54,274 nucleotides of DNA from Paenibacillus barengoltzii NBRC 101215 (GTDB taxonomy: Bacteria; Bacillota; Bacilli; Paenibacillales; Paenibacillaceae): NCBI RefSeq assembly GCF_004000745.1, contig NZ_BILV01000042.1, positions 1 through 54,274 on the forward strand. The letters are read 5' to 3'. The position numbers and the translations under genes are program-made. Positions 16,452 to 24,043 of this stretch are shown piece after piece (within the stretch, counting starts at the first letter, position 1; every line of letters starts with the position of its first letter). The notes below the pieces were generated by a model, which did no database searches, was not told where the DNA came from, and saw only the letters and a program-made list of their open reading frames with translations.

Positions 16452-17918
16452 TTATTGCGCTTGAATTTTGTCAAAGAAATTCTCTTGCACGTACTTCGCG
16501 GCGACGTCCAGCTGCTGCTTGGAGTCGGTGCCCTTCTTCGAGAACGACTCCTGAACGACGTTGGACATCGTGGCGTAGTAGTCCTGCGTGCCGAACTGCG
16601 CTTCCGGCTTGCCTTCGAGCAAGGTGAAGAGCTGCGGATCGTATTTGTATACGTTGTCGTATTTATCGTAAATGGCTTTCACTTTGCTGGCATACCCGGA
16701 ATCATCACTGAAATATTCCAGCGGCGTCGGCACATAATACTTGCCTTCCGCTTTGCGGGCTTGGATCGTGTCCTCCACAGCTTTCAGGGCATCGTCGGTG
16801 AAGTAATCAAACGTAATATACCGGAACGCCATTTCTTGTTCGTCTTTCGTCGCATTCGGGTTGATAACAAGGTAGTTGCCGCCGAGCACCCCGTAATGCT
16901 TGCCGCCTTTCTCGGCTGCTGGCATCGGATAAGCGACCACATCCTCCGGCTTCATGCCGCCTTCATTCAGCGCGGCTTGAATGACGTCAAATGCACCGGC
17001 GATCACCATCGCTGTCCGTCCTTGTTGGAAGGAGCTGACGGCATCGCCCCAGCCCAGCGCCCAGTCTTGCGGGATCGCGTTGGCTTCCCATCTCAGCTTC
17101 TTGTAGAAATCCAGCGCCTTCACCCCGGCCTCGGAGTTGAACACGGCGGTAACTTTGCCGTTTTCGTTCTTTTGAATGTCGCCGCCGGCTTCAAACAAGA
17201 AGTTGGTCCAGTTCCAGCCGGCTTCGTTCCCTTTCCCCATCGGAGCGATGCCCGAAATCCCTTTCTTCGGATCAGCAACCCCTTTGGCGACATTGTACAT
17301 ATCGTCCCAAGTCCAATCGAACGGAGGAGCGGCGACGCCCTTTTCGTCCAACAGCTTCTTATTCACTACTGTCGAAGTGACGTAACCGTTTTGGGTGATC
17401 CCGTACACTCGGCCGTCTACGATAAATTGATTTTGCAGCACCGGGTTAATTTCGTCCTTATACTCCCAGTTGTTCCACAGATCAGTGATGTCAGCAACCC
17501 AGCCGCGTTCCACCAGGAATTGAGCTTCTGTGGCCCACGTATTGTAAAAGGTTGGCGCTTCGTTGGAAGCCATTTTTACGCCAATCTCATTGACGCTGTA
17601 TTGCCAGTCGTCCTTCACGATTGTGACGTTAGGATACTTGGCTTGGAAGCGGGCGATTTTATCGTCCTCCTGTTGGCGAAGCGTCGTTTCGTCCGGCAAC
17701 GGGTAGTGGATCTTGATCGTGACCTTGCGCTGCGTGATATCATCGGCTTCCCCCGATGAAGCATCCGCATTGCCTCCTCCGTTATTGCTCGTAGCTGCCG
17801 TGTTTCCGCCGCTGTTACCGCCGTTATTTTGGGCTTCCTTGTTCCCGCCTCCGCCGCAGGCCGCGAGCAGCGAACCAAGCAGCATCAGACACATCAACAC
17901 CGCTGAAAACTTGCGCAT
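16452..17918 (-). CDS. ABC transporter carbohydrate-binding lipoprotein (family 1)
   Basis: 488 residues. The lipoprotein signal MRKFSAVLMCLMLLGSLLAAC ends in the lipobox LLAAC, with the lipidated Cys near residue 21, followed by a Gly/Asn-rich linker. The mature part resembles extracytoplasmic family 1 sugar-binding proteins (FQQGRTAMVIAGAFDVIQAALN; GVLGGNYLVINPNATKDEQEMAFRYI). It would capture an oligosaccharide for the two permeases encoded upstream. The start is ATG 17918 with AAAGGGGAG in front; an in-frame ATG at 17936 lies before that site. It is the last gene of the operon, set apart from the permeases by 123 bases that contain a cre-like site. No ATPase gene is present, so a shared MsmX-type ATPase elsewhere is likely. 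Confidence 0.92.
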   Translation of the reverse strand: MRKFSAVLMCLMLLGSLLAACGGGGNKEAQNNGGNSGGNTAATSNNGGGNADASSGEADDITQRKVTIKIHYPLPDETTLRQQEDDKIARFQAKYPNVTIVKDDWQYSVNEIGVKMASNEAPTFYNTWATEAQFLVERGWVADITDLWNNWEYKDEINPVLQNQFIVDGRVYGITQNGYVTSTVVNKKLLDEKGVAAPPFDWTWDDMYNVAKGVADPKKGISGIAPMGKGNEAGWNWTNFLFEAGGDIQKNENGKVTAVFNSEAGVKALDFYKKLRWEANAIPQDWALGWGDAVSSFQQGRTAMVIAGAFDVIQAALNEGGMKPEDVVAYPMPAAEKGGKHYGVLGGNYLVINPNATKDEQEMAFRYITFDYFTDDALKAVEDTIQARKAEGKYYVPTPLEYFSDDSGYASKVKAIYDKYDNVYKYDPQLFTLLEGKPEAQFGTQDYYATMSNVVQESFSKKGTDSKQQLDVAAKYVQENFFDKIQAQ

Positions 17919-18026
17919 TGAAACTCCCCTTTTCATAAGTTAGGTAATCTTGCATTTTTATCATAAAAGAGAAACATTTAGCATTCGATGTGTGATCTTA
18001 TGACTTTCGTGTGCAGGCCTACGATT

Positions 18027-18041
18027 TTGTAACCGTTACCA
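18027..18041. promoter_or_regulatory. CcpA cre site in the sugar ABC operon
   Basis: TTGTAACCGTTACCA matches the cre consensus WTGNAANCGNWNNCW at every defined position and includes the perfect palindrome GTAACCGTTAC. It abuts the stop codon of the permease gene and is about 110 bases before the binding-protein start, suggesting carbon catabolite repression of the binding protein or a roadblock inside the operon. Confidence 0.7.
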
Positions 18042-18908
18042 CTAGCCCTTAACCGCAGACAGGCTCACACTGCGCATGATAAACTTCTGGAAACCCAGGA
18101 ACACGAAGATCGGCGGAATCATCACCATAAACAAAATGCTGAACTTCACACTGCTATCCATGTTCCGCGCGTTAATGACATATTTGTAGATCGCGGTGGC
18201 CAGCGTGTATTTGTCTTCCGTGTGCATCACCAGCGATGGCCAGAACCAATCATTCCACGCCGTAGAGAAAATAAAAATCGCCAACGTCGCGAAGATCGGC
18301 ACGGACAGCGGCACCGCAATCCGCAAGTAACTGGTCCACTCCGAAGCTCCGTCAATCCGGGCCGCTTCGAAGATTTCCGGGTGGATGCCGTCGAAGAAAT
18401 TTTTCATCAGCAGAAAATAATACGCATTCGCTCCCGCCGGCAGCCAGAACGCCCAATAGGTGTTCAGCAGCCCCAGCTCCTTCAGGTTCACGAAGTTCGG
18501 GATCATATAGCTCGACGCCGGGATGAACAACGTCAGCAGAATAAAAAAGTAGATCGCCCGGCTATATGGCACGCGAATCCGCGAAATGCTGAACGAAGCG
18601 AGACCCAGCACCAGAATGGTCATCAGCAGGTTGCCGCCGAAGATGAGCAGCGTATTTTTCAAAAACATCGGCAGATCGATATAATTCCAAGCTTTCGGGA
18701 AATTGTCCCAATGCCATTCCTTCGGGAAGAATCGCGGCGGAAACGAGTTAACCTCCTGGTTACTCTTCAATCCGTTGAACATCGTCATCGCGATCGGATA
18801 CAACATCGTAAACGTCATCACCGCAATGCACAAGCACATCAATCCGTAGACCACTTTATTCAGCGGCTTCTGCAGATCGGAGGGCGACAGGATGCCTCTT
18901 TCTTTCAT
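18042..18908 (-). CDS. Carbohydrate ABC transporter permease (MalG/AraQ type)
   Basis: 288 residues with six predicted membrane helices. The cytoplasmic EAA loop, EAARIDGASEWTSYLRIAVP, is near residues 185-205 and contacts the ATPase. The ending RSVSLSAVKG is typical of MalG-like subunits. ATG 18908 follows AAGGAGGAG and is two bases after the stop region of the partner permease, so the two are translated together and would form the heterodimeric membrane channel. The preceding sensor/regulator pair and following binding protein indicate an oligosaccharide importer. Confidence 0.93.
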   Translation of the reverse strand: MKERGILSPSDLQKPLNKVVYGLMCLCIAVMTFTMLYPIAMTMFNGLKSNQEVNSFPPRFFPKEWHWDNFPKAWNYIDLPMFLKNTLLIFGGNLLMTILVLGLASFSISRIRVPYSRAIYFFILLTLFIPASSYMIPNFVNLKELGLLNTYWAFWLPAGANAYYFLLMKNFFDGIHPEIFEAARIDGASEWTSYLRIAVPLSVPIFATLAIFIFSTAWNDWFWPSLVMHTEDKYTLATAIYKYVINARNMDSSVKFSILFMVMIPPIFVFLGFQKFIMRSVSLSAVKG

Positions 18909-18909
18909 A

Positions 18910-19854
18910 TCAGTACTCCTCCTTGTTCAGCTTGTATTGCAACACGCCCAGCACGCTTAGCACGATGAACATCAGAACCCCAAGCGCAGTCCCGGCCCCA
19001 TAATCGAGCTGGGTAAAGGCGTATTTGACGGTCAGGAGGGCATAGGTTAACGTGGCCTTGTTTGGCCCGCCGTCCAGCAATGCTAGCTGCGATTGGTACG
19101 CCTGAGATGTGCCGATCAGCTGCAAAATCAACATCAGCACGATCAGGTTCCGCATCGACGGCAGCGTGATGTATTTGATCCGGGCCCAGACGCCGGCTCC
19201 ATCGATTTCCGCCGCTTCGTACCAATCCCGCGGAATGCTCAGCACCCCAGCCAGGTAAATCAGCATCGCTGAACCAAACTGCTGCCACGTCTCCATAAAG
19301 ACGATCGAAACCATCGACCACCTGCCGTCGGAAATAAAGGACACCGGATCGGCCCCAAACCATCCGAGCAAGGCGTTGATTGGTCCCACCGGATCGTACA
19401 TCCAGCGCCACATCCCATACAGGACAACGCCCGGTACGACGAACGGCAGGTAAGCGGCGATCCGCGCAAATCCTTGGAACCAGCGCAGCTCGGAAATCGC
19501 GATTGACGCTGCGATCGGCACCCAGAAGCCGATAACCAAACAGAGGAGCATATAATACAAGGTGTTGCGAACCGACAACAGCACGTCTGGGTTATGAAAC
19601 ACCTTTACGTAATTGTCGAATCCGACAAATGTGTTGCCTTTGACGAAATCGATATTGTAGAAGCTGTAAACCATCCCTTTGATGATCGGGACCCACAAGA
19701 ACACGATAAAGATGGCAATCGCCGGTACCAGAAAAAGATACCCCCACATGTACTGCTTCCAGTTCGATCCCCGCCGCGGCTTCTGCGAAGCGGAGGTGGA
19801 TGCTTTAACCGTGTTCTGCTGCATGTTCCCCGGTGAAATCACGGGTTCCCCCAT
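18910..19854 (-). CDS. Carbohydrate ABC transporter permease (MalF/UgpA type)
   Basis: 314 residues. A cytoplasmic N-terminus of about 35 residues is followed by six helices. The EAA loop is EAAEIDGAGVWARIKYITLP near residues 215-235. The GYLFLVPAIAIFIVFLWVPIIKG opening of helix 1 (read in parts) is characteristic. AGAGGGAG precedes ATG 19854. It is the first transporter gene after the response regulator, 104 bases downstream; a promoter may lie in that gap but no convincing -35 was found. Confidence 0.93.
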   Translation of the reverse strand: MGEPVISPGNMQQNTVKASTSASQKPRRGSNWKQYMWGYLFLVPAIAIFIVFLWVPIIKGMVYSFYNIDFVKGNTFVGFDNYVKVFHNPDVLLSVRNTLYYMLLCLVIGFWVPIAASIAISELRWFQGFARIAAYLPFVVPGVVLYGMWRWMYDPVGPINALLGWFGADPVSFISDGRWSMVSIVFMETWQQFGSAMLIYLAGVLSIPRDWYEAAEIDGAGVWARIKYITLPSMRNLIVLMLILQLIGTSQAYQSQLALLDGGPNKATLTYALLTVKYAFTQLDYGAGTALGVLMFIVLSVLGVLQYKLNKEEY

Positions 19855-19958
19855 CGTTCTCCCTCTTTTCTACGTAGTGTCTTTTTTCATTGTAGAAAAG
19901 CAGCCGTATGTCGAACATGTCTAAAACTCCGTGAACTATGGTCGTTCTTACTTCATCG

Positions 19959-21284
19959 TTATTTCTTCAGCTCGGTAGGACTGACGCCAAAGTATTTCTT
20001 AAATATCTTGCTAAAATGCTCCGGCGACTCATATCCCACACGTTCGGCGATCTCGTAACGGCGCAGATCCGTGTTCAGAATCAGCGCTTTGCTCTCTTCC
20101 ATCCTCAGCTTAATCACGTATTCCCAGAGGTTGTAGCCGGTATTTTTCTTGAACAAGTAGCTCAAGTAATTGGGGCTGACGTGATTGTTGCGGGCCACCT
20201 CGTGGATAGTCAGTCCCTTCTGCCGGTAATTCTCCTCGATATACTTCTTGGCGCTCTCCACAATCCGGTTATTCTGCTTGGTCAGCTCTTCTGTGGAAGG
20301 GTCCTGGGAATAGTTGTGCCAGTTAAAATCGCCATAATAAAACACATGATGATCCCCGTGCTCGCCTCCCCACAGCATCGCTTTGTCCGCCTGCCGGCTG
20401 AGCAAGCTTAGGAACCCCGTTCCTTTAAGAATCTGGCTGATCCCGACCGTGCACCGCAAGCCAAGATATTTATGAATGTGATGATGCAAGCTGCGGCCAA
20501 GCATTTCGAGCTGATTGATTTTGTTGAGATTCGGCTCGGCATACTCCGTTTCACTCCACTGCAAGATCAAAGCGATCTCCAAACGCTCGGTATAAAAAGA
20601 CGCTGCGCGCCACTCCTGATGCAGCAGCTCGTTCACGATATTAAGCGCCGCGTAACGGAACAGACAGGCATCCCGATCCCGATCTCCGGATTGCTGCTTG
20701 TCATCGGGGATCACCAGTTTGATTTTGATGACCGAAAAATACGGCCCCGTCAGCCCCAACCGCTCAGCTTCGGCAAACCGCTGCTCTTCGTCCCCCTCCG
20801 CGAGATCACTTAACAGACGGTTCAGTCGTTCGCCGTATTCCGGAAGCGGCTCCTCCATGCGGAAATGCTCCGCACCTCGGGCCAAAATCTCCTCGCCCTG
20901 CGGCATCGGTTTATCCATTTTCAACAGCGCGTTGCGCACCGAGTCCAGGAACTGCTCGCTGTTCAGCGGCTTGATCAAATAGTCCTTGGCACCCAGCCGG
21001 ATCGCCATCTGGGCGTATTGGAACGTTTCATGCGCAGAGATGATGATCGTCTGCACCCAAGGCTTGATCAGCTTCGCCTGCTGCATCAACTCGATCCCGT
21101 TCATTTCTCCCATCTGGATGTCGGTGACGAGCAGATCCACTTCCTCCATTCTTACGTAATCCAGCGCTTCGTGCCCGTTATACGCGGTGTAGATCTGACC
21201 GATATCCAGTCCTGAAGCGGTTAGAAGTCCGGATAAGCCTTTGCAGATCAACGGTTCGTCGTCGACGACCAATACGTTGTACAT
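19959..21284 (-). CDS. Response regulator, YesN-type with AraC DNA-binding domain
   Basis: 441 residues. The receiver domain (1-120) has the acidic pair D8/D9, phosphoacceptor D55 in LLVTDIQMGEMNG, and K105 in DYLIKPLNS. A middle region of unknown fold (about 150-330) precedes a C-terminal AraC-type double helix-turn-helix (about 345-441) with HVSPNYLSYLFKKNTG and RYEIAERVGYESPEHFSKIF. It would activate the sugar ABC operon next to it when phosphorylated by the sensor kinase encoded 20 bases upstream. Confidence 0.94.
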   Translation of the reverse strand: MYNVLVVDDEPLICKGLSGLLTASGLDIGQIYTAYNGHEALDYVRMEEVDLLVTDIQMGEMNGIELMQQAKLIKPWVQTIIISAHETFQYAQMAIRLGAKDYLIKPLNSEQFLDSVRNALLKMDKPMPQGEEILARGAEHFRMEEPLPEYGERLNRLLSDLAEGDEEQRFAEAERLGLTGPYFSVIKIKLVIPDDKQQSGDRDRDACLFRYAALNIVNELLHQEWRAASFYTERLEIALILQWSETEYAEPNLNKINQLEMLGRSLHHHIHKYLGLRCTVGISQILKGTGFLSLLSRQADKAMLWGGEHGDHHVFYYGDFNWHNYSQDPSTEELTKQNNRIVESAKKYIEENYRQKGLTIHEVARNNHVSPNYLSYLFKKNTGYNLWEYVIKLRMEESKALILNTDLRRYEIAERVGYESPEHFSKIFKKYFGVSPTELKK

Positions 21285-21304
21285 CGTAGTTCCCCCTGTT
21301 CGTG

Positions 21305-23134
21305 TTATTCGTTCCGGTTCACCGTGAGCGGCAGGGTAATGGTGACGAGGGTTCCGCCTTCAGGGCGGCCCACATAGTTCAAGCCGTACTCCGGCCCAAA
21401 ATGCAGCCGAAGCCGCTGATGAATATTGCGGATGCCGTAACCAAACGACGGACTTGGCGTTTCATCGTTCAGCAGCTTGTCGATCGCATCGAAATCGACC
21501 GGCTTATACCCATTGTCCGCGATCCGAATGTAGACCCGGCCCAGCGCTTCGTCCGCCTCGGCACAAATCTGGATTTCGCCGTCCTCTCCCATATGTTTAA
21601 CACCGTGAATGATAGCGTTCTCAATCAGCGGCTGCAGCGTGATTTTGGGAATGATTGTGGAATGTAGCTCCAAGGGAATGTCCCACGTCACGCGGAACCC
21701 GTACTCGTAACGATGCTCCTGCAGCTTGATGTAAGCCGAAGCATGCTCCAGCTCTTCCTCCAGTGTGATCAGCTCTCGGCCGCGGCTTAGGCTGATTTTC
21801 ATCAGCTTGGACAGCTCCTTGATCATTTCCGCGGAGGCGGTGTTCCCTTCCATCGCGCTTTTCCAATAAATACTCTCCAGCGTGTTGTACAGCAAATGCG
21901 GGTTAATCTGCTGATACAAAATTTGCAGCTGGGCTTCCTTCTGCTTGATGTCCATCTGATATTTATAATGAATCAGTCCATTCAGCCGGCGCGCCATCTC
22001 GTAGATCGTGGAAATCAACACGCTAACCTCGTCGTTGCGATCCCGGTGCGGCGTCTCCGGCACCACATTGCCCGGCTCGTAACGGCGGACGAAATAAACC
22101 AATTTTTGAATCGGGGTCATCAGCGACCGCCAGAAATATAAGATTAACACCAGCCCCACCGCAAAATAAGCAATGGAAATAAGCTGAATAATTCGTTTGA
22201 TTTCGTTTTGCTGTTGCAGCATGGCCTTGATGGGCACTTTGTACACCAGCTTTTCCTGCAGAACGTAATTATAATTAATCACATAAATGAAATCCTCAGT
22301 AATGACATCCTTTACCCCAATCAACGAATCGCCTAGATCCGCTTCCGGCGGCAAATCCAATATGGAACCCGTTGGCGTGGACGAAAGGTTCGGTGTGGAG
22401 GTCAGGATCCGGTTGTTCCAATCGGTAAAATACAGCTCGCCCTCTGGAATTGAGACGGTTTGCAGCGATTCGCCGATGCGCCCGTCTACATTGGACACGA
22501 CCAGCACGCCAATCGTCCCGTTTTTGTAAATGCTGTTAATCGCCCGGATATAAGCGAGCGTTTTTTGATTTTGTAAGCCTTGACCAGAGGGGGACAGGTG
22601 CTCAATGATACGTAGATAACCGTTCCCTTTTTGCGCAACAGCTTCATCAAACCATTCCGGCTTCTCGTTCTCAAGAAAAAAATAGACGCCAGCTTTCCGC
22701 GCATCCGGATAGTACGGAGCAAAGAAATATGCGTTGTCCGGATCGTAAACGTACAGCGAATAATACACCGGCTCGCGTTGATCGGTTTCCTGCGAATAAT
22801 TGAGCAGCAGGTTCTCCAGCCTTTCGTAATTTTTGACCCGATCCAGAACGGTCTCCGAGCTTTCACCGCTAGGGTTCAGTTGCTGAAGCAACGGATGCTG
22901 GAAGACGGTTGACGTCACTTTGTTAATCGCCTCGATATCCCGGGTGATGAGCCGGAAATTCTGCTTATTCAGCTCGATATAGGCGTTGGTGACATTTCGC
23001 TTCAACACTTGATCCGCTTTATAGTTGCCGTAGGCGTTCAGAATAAATAACGGAATGACCATCACAATGAAGAGGAGGATCATCTGCTGTTTCACATTTA
23101 AATTAGCTAGCGGGTTCCTAAGTTTTAGCTTCAA
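21305..23134 (-). CDS. Sensor histidine kinase, YesM type
   Basis: 609 residues. Helices at about 18-36 and 317-336 bracket an extracytoplasmic sensing region of 280 residues; a HAMP segment follows; the phosphoacceptor is H413 in YQQINPHLLYNTLE (usually NPHFLYN), and the ATPase domain has PLIENAIIHGV, ADNG and FGYGIRNIHQRL. The start is TTG at 23134: GGAGGTG lies nine bases upstream and the protein begins MKLKLRNPL; no ATG fits. Kinases of this class sense sugars, often with a binding protein. It heads the regulator–ABC set and lies after the pgmB terminator. Confidence 0.93.
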   Translation of the reverse strand: MKLKLRNPLANLNVKQQMILLFIVMVIPLFILNAYGNYKADQVLKRNVTNAYIELNKQNFRLITRDIEAINKVTSTVFQHPLLQQLNPSGESSETVLDRVKNYERLENLLLNYSQETDQREPVYYSLYVYDPDNAYFFAPYYPDARKAGVYFFLENEKPEWFDEAVAQKGNGYLRIIEHLSPSGQGLQNQKTLAYIRAINSIYKNGTIGVLVVSNVDGRIGESLQTVSIPEGELYFTDWNNRILTSTPNLSSTPTGSILDLPPEADLGDSLIGVKDVITEDFIYVINYNYVLQEKLVYKVPIKAMLQQQNEIKRIIQLISIAYFAVGLVLILYFWRSLMTPIQKLVYFVRRYEPGNVVPETPHRDRNDEVSVLISTIYEMARRLNGLIHYKYQMDIKQKEAQLQILYQQINPHLLYNTLESIYWKSAMEGNTASAEMIKELSKLMKISLSRGRELITLEEELEHASAYIKLQEHRYEYGFRVTWDIPLELHSTIIPKITLQPLIENAIIHGVKHMGEDGEIQICAEADEALGRVYIRIADNGYKPVDFDAIDKLLNDETPSPSFGYGIRNIHQRLRLHFGPEYGLNYVGRPEGGTLVTITLPLTVNRNE

Positions 23135-23285
23135 TGGTGTTGCACCTCCGGCAATTTAACTATAGCAATTCTAAAAACCGGCAAGTATGCGCGTTTCTAC
23201 GAAGATCGTGGCGGTTCCTCCTGTTCTCGCGGATGGCGGGCCCCTGCCTAATTCTTAGTGTAGGGGATTTTGAGTTTCTTGCCAG

Positions 23286-23327
23286 TTAAAAAAACAAAAA
23301 GTCCCTCGGAAGTTTCCGAGGGACTTA
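23286..23327 (-). terminator. Terminator of the phosphorylase–pgmB operon
   Basis: On the minus strand AAGTCCCTCGGAA and TTCCGAGGGACTT form a 13-bp stem with TTTTGTTTTTTT after it. It separates pgmB from the sensor-kinase gene, so the two blocks are largely separate transcripts. Confidence 0.9.
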
Positions 23328-23361
23328 CTTCAGTGTCGGGCCAAGCGATCAAACGTGCCCA

Positions 23362-23994
23362 TTACACCAGTTCATGCAGCCCGCTGACGACAAGGTCGGC
23401 GTCAGCCAGAATGTCCGGGCTGCCGATGCCAACGACGCGGCAGCCTGCGGCTTTGCCCGCCTGCACGCCCGCCTCTGCATCCTCAAACACGACGCAGTCA
23501 GACGGCGGCAACGCCAGCGCGGTGCAGGCCGCGAGGAACACCTCCGGGTCCGGCTTCGCCTTGGACACCTTGGTGCCGTCGATCACCGCGTCGAACAGCT
23601 CCGCGATGCCGAGCCGGGATAAGATGAACCCGGCGTTTTTGCTCGCCGACCCCAGCGCGACCTTGACGCCCCGCTCGCGCAGCTGCAGCAAATACTCCTT
23701 CGCCCCCGGCAAAATTTCCGAAGGCTCCAGCTTCGAAATATACTCAACATATTCGCGATTTTTCTCGGCTGCCATCTTCTCGCGTTCTACCTCCGTAGCT
23801 TCCACGCCGCCCACCTCGAGCAGAATGCGCAGCGATTCCATGCGGCTGACGCCCTTCAGCCGCTCATTGTCGGCTTCGGTAAACTCGAAGCCTAACCGGT
23901 GCGCCAGCGCCCGCCAGGCGAGATAGTGGTATTTGGCCGTATCCACGATCACGCCGTCGAGGTCGAAGATCGCACCTTTCATCGTTTCTAACAT
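23362..23994 (-). CDS. pgmB: Beta-phosphoglucomutase
   Basis: 210 residues, HAD superfamily. It interconverts beta-glucose 1-phosphate and glucose 6-phosphate through a phospho-Asp. The catalytic pair is in FDLDGVIVDTAKYHYLAW (nucleophile Asp about residue 11, acid/base two residues later), the cap has RLKGVSRMESL, and the later HAD motifs are ALGSASKNA and KPDPEVF/VFEDAEAGVQAG. AAAGGAG precedes ATG 23994. It follows the second GH65 gene by 49 bases and would process the beta-glucose 1-phosphate those inverting phosphorylases release. Confidence 0.95.
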   Translation of the reverse strand: MLETMKGAIFDLDGVIVDTAKYHYLAWRALAHRLGFEFTEADNERLKGVSRMESLRILLEVGGVEATEVEREKMAAEKNREYVEYISKLEPSEILPGAKEYLLQLRERGVKVALGSASKNAGFILSRLGIAELFDAVIDGTKVSKAKPDPEVFLAACTALALPPSDCVVFEDAEAGVQAGKAAGCRVVGIGSPDILADADLVVSGLHELV

Positions 23995-24043
23995 GATGGA
24001 TTCTCCTTTAATCTCTTAGGGTAGCTTCCCAATGGCTCTTTTC

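Noticed and set aside
16255..16452. Short minus-strand frame after the ABC operon
   Set aside because: Overlaps the repeat and terminator region; no ribosome site and no recognisable motif.
19855..19958. Separate promoter between the response regulator and the permease genes
   Set aside because: Best candidate (TTCGAC, TACAAT on the minus strand) has a 15-base spacer; too weak to call.
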